A DNA stretch of 64,000 bases, taken from NCBI RefSeq assembly GCF_005886145.1, contig NZ_CP040504.1, forward strand, positions 744,001 through 808,000, in the 5' to 3' direction. Positions 11,903 to 19,154 of this stretch are shown here, piece by piece. Every line of letters begins with the position of its first letter. Position 1 is the first letter of the stretch. Both the position numbers and the translations under genes were made by a program. The notes beneath the pieces are model-generated. The model was not told where the DNA came from. It worked only from the letters and a program-made list of their open reading frames with translations, and made no database searches. This stretch comes from Neisseria sp. oral taxon 014 str. F0314 (GTDB lineage Bacteria; Pseudomonadota; Gammaproteobacteria; Burkholderiales; Neisseriaceae).

Positions 11903-12949
11903 TCAACTTCTTATCCGCACGTCAAACGCCTGACGCAAGCCCTCGCCTATCATCACCAGCAAAAGCAGCATAATCGTCAGCGTACCGACGGTGGACAAGC
12001 CTATCCACCAAGCGTCCAAGTTGTCCTTGCCCTGCGCCAAGAGTTCGCCCAAGCTCGCCTGCGACGCGGGAACGCCCAAACCGAGGAAATCCAAGCTGGT
12101 CAGCGCAAGCACCGCGCCGGAGATGCGGAAAGGCAGAAACGCCAATACAGGCGTCAGACTGTTGGGCAAGATGTGCCGCCACATAATCGCGCGGTTGCCC
12201 ACGCCCATCGAACGCGCCGCCAAAACGTAATCCGCCTGACGGTTTTTCAAAAATTCGGCGCGGACGTAGTCCGACAGCCCCATCCAGCCGAACAGCGACA
12301 GCAACACCAGCAAAATCAACAAACTGGGATTAAAAAACGAAGACAGGATAATCAGCAGATAAAGTTCCGGCATCCCGCCCCAGATTTCGATAAAACGCTG
12401 CATCAAGAGGTCGGTCTTGCCACCGAAATAACCCTGCACCGCGCCGGTAATCACGCCGATTACGGTCGTTACCAAAGTCAGCGCAAGGGCGAACAATAGG
12501 GAATCGCGGAATCCGTAAACCAAACGCGCCAAGACATCGCGACCGCGGTCGTCCGTGCCGAGCAAGTGCCTTTCGGACGGACTTGCAGGGTCCGGCTGCG
12601 TGTCGAAATCATTGAGCGTATCGGCATCGTAGGGATTGGGCAGATAAACGGCGTAATTGCCGTTTGATGTGATGTTGCCGCGTATCAGCGGATCGAGGTA
12701 ATCGGCAGGTGTGTCGAAATCGCCGCCGAACACGGTTTCATTGTATTCGTTTACCAGTGGAAAATAATATTCGCCCTGATAACGTATCAACAACGGCTTG
12801 TCGTTGCTCCATAAAGGCGCAAGCAGCGCAACGGCGAACAAAACGGCTAAAACCCGCAGCGCGAACCAGCCGCGTTTGTGTTGCTTGAATGCCTGCCAAG
12901 TGGGATTTGAGGTGTGTGTTTTCATGGTTTGGAAAGGTTTATCAGTCAT
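11903..12949 (-). CDS. yejE: Peptide ABC transporter permease (YejE/DppC type)
   Basis: 348 residues. A basic N-terminus leads into a first membrane helix near 29-47, then a large periplasmic loop (~50-150, including the LLGTDDRGRDVLAR motif of OppC/DppC/YejE permeases), followed by five further helices. The coupling helix (EAA-like loop) is around DYVRAEFLKNRQADYVLAARSMG, split here after the family core. The long loop before the second helix is characteristic of YejE. The start at 12949 has only a weak ribosome-binding site, and Met9 is an alternative. It lies 27 bases after yejB and 36 before the ATPase gene, so the three form an operon. Confidence 0.9.
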   Translation of the reverse strand: MTDKPFQTMKTHTSNPTWQAFKQHKRGWFALRVLAVLFAVALLAPLWSNDKPLLIRYQGEYYFPLVNEYNETVFGGDFDTPADYLDPLIRGNITSNGNYAVYLPNPYDADTLNDFDTQPDPASPSERHLLGTDDRGRDVLARLVYGFRDSLLFALALTLVTTVIGVITGAVQGYFGGKTDLLMQRFIEIWGGMPELYLLIILSSFFNPSLLILLVLLSLFGWMGLSDYVRAEFLKNRQADYVLAARSMGVGNRAIMWRHILPNSLTPVLAFLPFRISGAVLALTSLDFLGLGVPASQASLGELLAQGKDNLDAWWIGLSTVGTLTIMLLLLVMIGEGLRQAFDVRIRS

Positions 12950-12976
12950 GATTCGGAAACATATTTTTCAGACGAC

Positions 12977-14029
12977 CTATTTCTGTCCGCCGAAATGAAT
13001 GCGCGGATCGACCCACGAATAAGAAATATCCGACACCAATTTCGCCAGCAAACCCATCAGCGTGAACACATACAGCGTCCCCATCACCACTGGATAATCG
13101 CGCTTCATCACCGCCTCGTAAGAAAGCAGCCCCAGCCCGTCGAGCGAGAATAAGGTTTCAATCAGCAGGCTGCCGGTGAAAAACGCGCCGATAAAGGCAG
13201 CGGGAAAGCCGGTAATCAGCGGAATCATCGCGTTGCGGAAAACGTGTTTCCACAAAATCTGTTTTTCCGGCAAACCCTTGGCGCGGGCAGTATAGACATA
13301 TTGGCGGCGGATTTCTTCAAGAAACACGTTTTTCGTCAACACCGTCGTTACCGCCAGACTGCCCGCCACCGAAGCCGTAATCGGCAGCGCCATATGCCAC
13401 AGATAATCCTTGATTTTGCCCGCCCACGACAGCGTGTCGAAATCATCGCCGACCAAACCGCCCTGCGGGAACCACGCAAAAAAGCTGCCACCGCCGAACA
13501 ACACCAGCAGCACCAAACCCAACACAAACGGCGGTATGGTATAACCGACCAGCACCACCATCCCCGTTACTGCATCAAAACGGCTGCCGTCGCGCACCGC
13601 CTTGGCAATGCCCAACGGAATACAAATCAGATAAGTCAGGAAAAACGTCCACAAGCCCAAACTCATCGACACCGGCATTTTCTGTTTGACCAGCTCGAAC
13701 ACGGTTTCATGATGGAAAAAACTCTTGCCCAAATCAAAACGGGCAAACCGCCACACCATATCCGCAAACCGCGTCAGCGGCGGCTTGTCGAAACCGTACA
13801 GCGCATTCAACGCCGCCAAATCTTCCGGACTGATGCGGTTGCCATGTTTCATCGTATCGCCCGCCACCACAGTCGCCGTCTCGCCATCGACTGCACCATG
13901 CGTCAACTGCTGCACCATCTGCTCCACCGGCCCGCCCGGCACGAATTGGATAACGGCAAAAGTAATCGCCAAAATCCCCAACAGCGTGGGGATTAAGAGT
14001 AATAGGCGGTGGAGGATGTAACGGTACAT
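12977..14029 (-). CDS. yejB: Peptide ABC transporter permease (YejB/DppB type)
   Basis: 350 residues from the ATG at 14029, which has AAGGA upstream. It begins MYRYILHRLLLLIPTLLGI, the family N-terminal helix. An upstream extension reads into the adjacent transposase remnant and was rejected. Six helices and the DppB-type loop (QYVYTARAKGLPEKQILWKH, 20 residues) are visible. It forms the importer channel with YejE. Normally yejA, encoding the periplasmic binding protein, precedes yejB. Here the upstream neighbour is a degraded RAYT gene and repeats, so the binding protein must be encoded elsewhere or be missing. Confidence 0.9.
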   Translation of the reverse strand: MYRYILHRLLLLIPTLLGILAITFAVIQFVPGGPVEQMVQQLTHGAVDGETATVVAGDTMKHGNRISPEDLAALNALYGFDKPPLTRFADMVWRFARFDLGKSFFHHETVFELVKQKMPVSMSLGLWTFFLTYLICIPLGIAKAVRDGSRFDAVTGMVVLVGYTIPPFVLGLVLLVLFGGGSFFAWFPQGGLVGDDFDTLSWAGKIKDYLWHMALPITASVAGSLAVTTVLTKNVFLEEIRRQYVYTARAKGLPEKQILWKHVFRNAMIPLITGFPAAFIGAFFTGSLLIETLFSLDGLGLLSYEAVMKRDYPVVMGTLYVFTLMGLLAKLVSDISYSWVDPRIHFGGQK

Positions 14030-14109
14030 ATCTGTGATGTCCTTATAACGGTATATTCGTGAAAATGCTATTGCCCGATACCTCGTTCGTGCCACCGTTT
14101 TTTACTAAC

Positions 14110-14349
14110 GGACAGGAGTTACGCGTGGAATAATCCGCACCGTCTAATCGTAGCATCCAAATGGCGTGGATATGGTTCGACAGCACGCATACGGCGACGG
14201 TTTCAAAGGGATATTGTTTTTTACACATCCATATAAGCTGCAGGCAATAAGCCGATATTTTCGACAAGCAGGCGCGATTTTGAGTCGGCGAGTTTGACGG
14301 TGAAAAAGAATGTGCCGCTGGCAATGAAGTTTCTGCGATAACGCGCCAT
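14110..14349 (-). pseudogene. Degraded REP-associated tyrosine transposase (RAYT)
   Basis: From the ATG at 14349 one frame reads MARYRRNFIASGTFFFTVKL, the typical N-terminus of the Y1/RAYT transposase family, and continues to VENIGLLPAAYMDV before a stop near 14231. The homology then resumes in another frame, QYPFETVAVCVLSNHIHAIW, which contains the H-x-H of the HUH metal site, and runs to about DYSTR near 14110. A net one-base frameshift near 14232-14236 therefore breaks the gene, and the C-terminal half with the catalytic tyrosine is absent. The family assignment is from recognised sequence. RAYTs mobilise palindromic REP/REPIN repeats, and a dRS3 pair lies about 430 bases away. Confidence 0.75.
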
Positions 14350-14427
14350 AGGATTTTTGTTTGTGGTTTGGGTGTTGGGAAGGGAATGGTTTGTTGTTTA
14401 AGGTTTTAACTTTGTTGAAGCTGATGC

Positions 14428-14457
14428 TTTCAGACGACATTAGGAGGTCGTCTGAAA
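14428..14457. repeat. Inverted pair of the GTCGTCTGAA uptake-sequence variant
   Basis: TTTCAGACGAC (14428-14438) faces GTCGTCTGAAA (14447-14457). This is the variant with T in place of C at the third position of the core. Confidence 0.7.
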
Positions 14458-14755
14458 AGTTGAAACGACAAACCGTCAATCAAGCAACCGCGTGCGTGCG
14501 TACCGCACACACCCTACACATTGGTTTTAAAGTTCCGCATAATTCACAGGTAGGGTGTGTGGCACAGCCACGCACGCGGTAGGTATGCAGGCTACGGCTT
14601 GCTGAATATCAATATTCAGACGGCCTTTTCTCTGACCGGAACGCGGCTTGCCTTCTCGGCAAATAAACTCGGATGATAGGCTGGGTTGGCAAACCCGACA
14701 AAATGCCGGAAGCTCAACGGTTTTGTTGGGTCAAGAACCAACCTACGTTTAATTT
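14448..14755. repeat. Composite repeat, unit A
   Basis: The unit has two parts. The first is an imperfect inverted repeat with arms CGCACACACCCTAC (near 14501-14515) and GTAGGGTGTGTGGC (near 14550-14564). The second is a GGGTTGGCAAACCCGAC (near 14684) ... TTTTGTTGGGTC (near 14723) ... CCAACCTACG module. The same order recurs at 14889-15225. No coding potential was recognised. Confidence 0.65.
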
Positions 14756-14780
14756 CCGACAGGCTGCTTTCACCCCCGTC

Positions 14781-14800
14781 ATTCTCGCGCAGGCGGGAAT
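14781..14800. repeat. dRS3-type palindrome, degenerate copy
   Basis: ATTCTCGCGCAGGCGGGAAT differs from the dRS3 consensus ATTCCC-N8-GGGAAT at one position in the left arm. Confidence 0.75.
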
Positions 14801-14859
14801 CTAGTAACGCGGGATTTCAGTAACTGCCTTTTCATTGGCTTCCGAGCCGAACAATCCGG

Positions 14860-14879
14860 ATTCCCGCCTGCGCGGGAAT
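14860..14879. repeat. dRS3 element
   Basis: ATTCCCGCCTGCGCGGGAAT is a perfect 20-base match to the neisserial ATTCCC-N8-GGGAAT element. Together with the copy at 14781-14800 it brackets a ~60-base spacer, and the outer flanks CCGTC/GACGG extend the inversion. This is the usual arrangement of a neisserial RS cassette or a REPIN. Confidence 0.88.
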
Positions 14880-14888
14880 GACGGCGGA

Positions 14889-15225
14889 AAGGTCGTCTGA
14901 AAACGTCGGTCTCAACGAAATTAAATTTTGAAAAGGCAGAGCGCGAATCAAACGACCGTGTGCGTACCGCGTACCGCACACCCTACGCGCTAGTTTTAAA
15001 ATTTCGTGTGATTCACAGGCAGGGTGTATGGGGCATAGCCACGTACGCGGAGGATGGGGATGCAGGCTATGGTTTGCTGAAAAATATCCGGCTTTATTGC
15101 AGCGGATATTTTTCAGGTAGCCTTTATTGGTAGGAAGCTCAAATGGCAGATTGGGTTGGCAAACCCAACAAAACGTTAGTGATTTAAAGATTTTATTGGG
15201 TCATGACCCAACCTACGTTTGCTGT
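14889..15225. repeat. Composite repeat, unit B
   Basis: This is a diverged second copy of unit A. It has GTACCGCACACCCTAC (near 14960), CAGGGTGTATGGGGCATAGCC (split: CAGGGTGTATGG, GGCATAGCC, near 15018), GGTTTGCTGAAAAATATCC, then GGGTTGGCAAACCCAACAAAA minus its last base (near 15153) and TTGGGTCATGACCCAA at 15196-15211, a perfect 16-base palindrome. Confidence 0.65.
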
Positions 15226-15309
15226 TGTTTGAACAAAAATGCAGGTCGAATTCTCGAATCCGACATTTGATATTGTCGCCATCATTAGACAGGGAGGAAT
15301 ATCGAAGGT

Positions 15310-15430
15310 TTTGTCGGATACAAGTATCCGACCTACGTTTTCAGACGGTGTCTGAAAATTTAAAACGGCAAACCGTCAATCAAACAACCAGGTGCGTGCG
15401 TACCTCACACACCCTACACATCGGGTCTAG
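15310..15430. repeat. Composite repeat, partial unit C
   Basis: Only the junction is kept: TCGGATACAAGTATCCGACC at about 15315-15334, then AAACCGTCAATCAAACAACC near 15369 and GTGCGTACCTCACACACCC near 15393. The second arm of the inverted repeat is missing. Confidence 0.55.
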
Positions 15431-15458
15431 GTTTTATGCAGATATGGCTTGTTTATTT

Positions 15459-15944
15459 CTATTTTGTAACGGGAACGCTATGTCGCAATAGTACTATGCA
15501 GCTTGAACCAGTATCATCACCTCCCAGGCTCTCAATTTGTCCGTTCATGGTTATGATTTGTCCAACTTTCAGGTTGGCTGCAGCTGCGCTGCTGCTCATG
15601 CCCGCATTGATACGTTCTGAACCAACCTGCATTACTACACGGTAAGTGTTCTCCAGTATGGTACCGCCATTTTTTCCAAATTTACTGAAATCATCTTTAT
15701 AAATTCGCAATACTTTACCAGTAGGATGGATGGTTTTGCCGATATATTTCCGATTGGCCATCATACTGTTTTCACGATACTCTTTACAGATTTGTGCAGG
15801 TGAGGCCTTCTCTACTGCTCCTCCAAATAATGCAGAACCTTGATTTTTCAAATCGCTCATGTCATCCATGAAATTATCATATTCAGCACAAGCTGAAAGT
15901 ATTAACAATGCCGCTACACCTGCTGCAACTGATTTCAATTTCAT
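15459..15944 (-). CDS. Lipoprotein with an OB-fold (tRNA_anti-like) domain
   Basis: 161 residues from the ATG at 15944, which has AAGGA 8 bases upstream. Longer in-frame starts lack a signal. A lipoprotein signal ends in the lipobox Leu16-Ser-Ala-Cys19. The rest resembles small OB-fold lipoproteins: a conserved CKEYREN helix near 60 (SPAQICKEYRENS), then alternating strands with NRKYIGKTIHPTGKV and NLKVGQIITMNGQIES. The function is unknown and it probably faces the periplasm. Base composition is more AT-rich than in neighbouring genes, and it is bounded by repeats on one side, so it may have been acquired. No operon partner was found. Confidence 0.72.
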   Translation of the reverse strand: MKLKSVAAGVAALLILSACAEYDNFMDDMSDLKNQGSALFGGAVEKASPAQICKEYRENSMMANRKYIGKTIHPTGKVLRIYKDDFSKFGKNGGTILENTYRVVMQVGSERINAGMSSSAAAANLKVGQIITMNGQIESLGGDDTGSSCIVLLRHSVPVTK

Positions 15945-16163
15945 TACAAAGTTCCTTTTCATGAGGTAATCCATATTTGCATGAATGTAAAAAAGAAAAC
16001 AATATTTGTCAACTATTATTAATAGTAAAATCAAAATAATGTCATGACAAAAGATTAAATATGCAGACTATATCTTGCTCTGTTTATTTTTTGAGTTTCA
16101 GTGCTGCATAGGTATTTTTAACACTTTTTTCGCTTTTAATATTTTGCTAGCTCTGACGCAAAG

Positions 16164-19037
16164 TTATTTGCTAGTTTCCAGATTTTGATTATTCAATATG
16201 TGTTTCAGGTATTTGCCGGTATAACTCCCCTTAACCTTCGCCAACTCCTCGGGACTACCTTCCGCAATAATCCTTCCCCCTCCATCACCCCCTTCCGGCC
16301 CTAAATCCACAATCCAATCGGCAGTTTTAATCACGTCCAGATTATGCTCGATAATCACAATCGAGTTGCCTTTGCCTTTCAGACGGCCTATGACTTCCAG
16401 CAGCAGGGCGATGTCGGCGAAGTGTAGGCCGGTGGTGGGTTCGTCGAGGATGTAGAGCGTTCTGCCGGTGTCGCGTTTGGATAGCTCCAAGGCGAGTTTG
16501 ACGCGCTGGGCTTCGCCGCCTGAGAGGGTGGTGGCGGACTGGCCGAGGCGGATGTAGCCGAGGCCTACGTCCATCAGGGTTTGCAGTTTGCGCGATACGG
16601 TGGGGACGGCGTCGAAAAATTCGCGGGCTTCTTCAACGGTCATGTCGAGGACTTGGCTGATGTTTTTGCCTTTGTATTGGATTTCGAGGGTTTCGCGGTT
16701 GTAGCGTTTGCCGTGGCAGACTTCGCAGGGAACGTACACGTCGGGCAGGAAGTGCATTTCGACTTTAATCACGCCGTCGCCTTGACAGGCTTCGCAGCGG
16801 CCGCCTTTGACGTTGAAGGAGAATCGGCCGACGTTGTAGCCGCGTTCGCGCGAGAGGGGCACGCCGGCGAAGAGTTCGCGGATAGGGGTGAACAGGCCGG
16901 TGTAGGTGGCGGGGTTGGAGCGCGGGGTGCGGCCGATGGGGGATTGGTCGACGTTGATGACTTTGTCGAGGTGTTCGAGGCCGTGGATGTCGTCGTATGG
17001 GGCGGGTTCTTCTTGGGCGCGGTTGAGTTCGCGGGCGGTGATTTTGGCGAGGGTGTCGTTAATCAGGGTGGACTTGCCGCTGCCGGATACGCCGGTGATG
17101 CAGGTAATCAAACCGAGCGGCAGTTCGAGGGTAACGTTTTTGAGGTTGTTGCCGCGCGCGCCTTTGAGGATGAGCATTCGGTCGGGATTGACGGGGGTGC
17201 GTTCAGACGGCACGGCAATGGATTTTTTGCCGCTGAGGTATTGTCCGGTAACGGATTTTTCGCATTTGGCGACGTTTTCGGGCGTGTCGGCAATCAGTAC
17301 GTTACCGCCGTGTTCGCCCGCGCCGGGGCCCATATCGACCACGAAATCGGCTTCGCGGATGGCGTCTTCGTCGTGTTCGACCACAATCACGCTGTTGCCC
17401 AAATCGCGCAGGCGTTTGAGGGTGGCGAGCAGGCGGTCATTGTCGCGCTGGTGCAGGCCGATGGAGGGTTCGTCCAAAACGTACATCACGCCGGTTAAGC
17501 CGCTGCCGATTTGGCTGGCGAGGCGGATGCGCTGGGCTTCGCCGCCGGAGAGGGTTTCGGCGGAGCGGGAGAGATTCAGGTAATCCAGCCCGACGTTAAT
17601 CAGGAAGCCGAGCCGCTCGGTAATTTCTTTGAGGATTTTTTCAGCGATTTGTTTTTTGTTGCCGTCCAAATCCAGCGTTTCAAAAAATCGGTGGGTTTTG
17701 GTCAGCGGCCAGGCGGAGACTTCGTGCAACGGTTCGCCGCTGACGTAAACATAGCGGGCTTCTTTGCGCAAACGTGCGCCGCCGCAGCTTGGGCAGGCGC
17801 GGTGGTTTTGGTATTCGCGCAGTTTTTCGCGCACGGTTTCGCTGTCGGTTTCGCGGTAGCGGCGTTCGAGATTGGGGATGATGCCTTCGAAGGCGTGGCT
17901 GCGGTTGAAGGTGGTGCCGCGTTCGGACAGGTAAGTGAAATCAATGACTTCTTTGCCCGAGCCGTGCAGCACGACTTTTTTGACTTTTTCAGGTAGCGTT
18001 TCCCAAGCAGCCTGCACATCGAAACCGTAATGCCGCGCCAGCGACTGAATCATTTGGAAATAGAACTGATTGCGCTTGTCCCAGCCGTCAATCGCGCCCG
18101 TTGCCAGCGACAATTCGGGATGGGCGACCACTTTTTCGGGGTCGAAGAAATTGGTGTTGCCCAAGCCGTCGCAAGTCGGGCAGGAACCCATCGGGTTGTT
18201 GAACGAAAAGAGGCGCGGCTCCAATTCGGGCAGGCTGTACGAACACACGGGGCAGGCGAAACGCGCGGAAAACCAATGTTCTTCGCCGCTGTCCATTTCC
18301 ATCGCCAGCGCGCGCTCGTTGCCGTGGCGCAGCGCGGTTTCAAAACTTTCCGCCAGCCGCTGCTTGATGTCCGCCTTCACTTTCACGCGGTCGATGACCA
18401 CGTCGATATTGTGCTTGATGTTTTTTTCCAGCTTCGGCACTTCGTCCAACTGATAGACCTCGCCGTCCACGCGCACCCGCGCAAAACCCTGCGCCTGCAA
18501 GTCGGCAAAGAAATCGACAAACTCGCCCTTACGCTCGCGTACCGCCGGCGCCAGAATCATCACGCGCGTGTCTTCCGGCAGCTTCAACACGGCATCGACC
18601 ATCTGCGACACGGTCTGGCTGGATAGCGGCAGATTGTGTTCGGGGCAATACGGCGTGCCGACGCGGGCATACAAAAGGCGCAGGTAATCGTGGATTTCCG
18701 TAACCGTGCCGACGGTGGAACGCGGGTTGTGGCTGGTGGATTTCTGCTCGATGGAAATCGCGGGCGACAGGCCTTCGATCAAATCGACGTCGGGTTTGTC
18801 CATCATCTGCAAAAACTGCCGCGCATAGGCGGACAGGCTCTCGACATAACGCCGCTGCCCTTCGGCATACAGCGTGTCAAACGCCAGCGACGACTTGCCG
18901 CTGCCCGACAGCCCCGTGACCACCACCAGCTTGTGGCGCGGAATGTCCAAATCGACGTTTTTCAAATTATGCGCGCGCGCGCCGCGGATGCGGATGGTGT
19001 CGTTGTCTCGGGTGTGGTGTGGGTGGTGTTTGCACAT
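16164..19037 (-). CDS. uvrA: UvrABC excinuclease subunit A
   Basis: 957 residues, a little longer than the E. coli protein (940). It is the damage-sensing ATPase of nucleotide excision repair. Two ABC ATPase modules are present: Walker [10 protein letters not shown] near 42-50 and GVSGSGKST near 643-651, each with a late LSGGEAQR signature. Two Cys4 zinc modules are visible: CPVC...CPTC near 260-290 and CEAC...CEVC near 745-775. The His-rich N-terminus ([13 protein letters not shown]) is the only unusual extension. No good ribosome-binding site precedes the chosen ATG, so the true start could be slightly downstream. Regulation by LexA was not seen. Confidence 0.97.
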   Translation of the reverse strand: MCKHHPHHTRDNDTIRIRGARAHNLKNVDLDIPRHKLVVVTGLSGSGKSSLAFDTLYAEGQRRYVESLSAYARQFLQMMDKPDVDLIEGLSPAISIEQKSTSHNPRSTVGTVTEIHDYLRLLYARVGTPYCPEHNLPLSSQTVSQMVDAVLKLPEDTRVMILAPAVRERKGEFVDFFADLQAQGFARVRVDGEVYQLDEVPKLEKNIKHNIDVVIDRVKVKADIKQRLAESFETALRHGNERALAMEMDSGEEHWFSARFACPVCSYSLPELEPRLFSFNNPMGSCPTCDGLGNTNFFDPEKVVAHPELSLATGAIDGWDKRNQFYFQMIQSLARHYGFDVQAAWETLPEKVKKVVLHGSGKEVIDFTYLSERGTTFNRSHAFEGIIPNLERRYRETDSETVREKLREYQNHRACPSCGGARLRKEARYVYVSGEPLHEVSAWPLTKTHRFFETLDLDGNKKQIAEKILKEITERLGFLINVGLDYLNLSRSAETLSGGEAQRIRLASQIGSGLTGVMYVLDEPSIGLHQRDNDRLLATLKRLRDLGNSVIVVEHDEDAIREADFVVDMGPGAGEHGGNVLIADTPENVAKCEKSVTGQYLSGKKSIAVPSERTPVNPDRMLILKGARGNNLKNVTLELPLGLITCITGVSGSGKSTLINDTLAKITARELNRAQEEPAPYDDIHGLEHLDKVINVDQSPIGRTPRSNPATYTGLFTPIRELFAGVPLSRERGYNVGRFSFNVKGGRCEACQGDGVIKVEMHFLPDVYVPCEVCHGKRYNRETLEIQYKGKNISQVLDMTVEEAREFFDAVPTVSRKLQTLMDVGLGYIRLGQSATTLSGGEAQRVKLALELSKRDTGRTLYILDEPTTGLHFADIALLLEVIGRLKGKGNSIVIIEHNLDVIKTADWIVDLGPEGGDGGGRIIAEGSPEELAKVKGSYTGKYLKHILNNQNLETSK

Positions 19038-19087
19038 GGTGGGAATGCCGTCTGAAAAATAAAGGTAATCCGTTATTGTAACACTTT

Positions 19088-19128
19088 ATGAAAGGCCGTC
19101 TGAAACGGTGTTTCAGACGGCCTTTCAT
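19088..19128. terminator. DUS terminator of the lepA-lepB-M16 operon
   Basis: A 19-bp perfect stem (19088-19106 with 19110-19128) on a 3-base loop, between the M16 gene and uvrA. Confidence 0.85.
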
Positions 19129-19154
19129 ACGGTTTGCCATTTTAAAAGCCCCCC

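Noticed and set aside
10535..12499. A 654-codon open frame on the plus strand
   Set aside because: It is antisense to the yejF/yejE coding regions, rich in Gln, Arg and His, and has no recognised domain or ribosome-binding site. It is a by-product of GC-rich codon use.
14144..14479. A separate small protein gene antisense to the repeat region
   Set aside because: Its sequence is a frame-shifted reading of the RAYT remnant.
16581..19062. Several long plus-strand open frames opposite uvrA
   Set aside because: They mirror the codon pattern of uvrA, have low-complexity Val/Gly/Phe composition and no domain.
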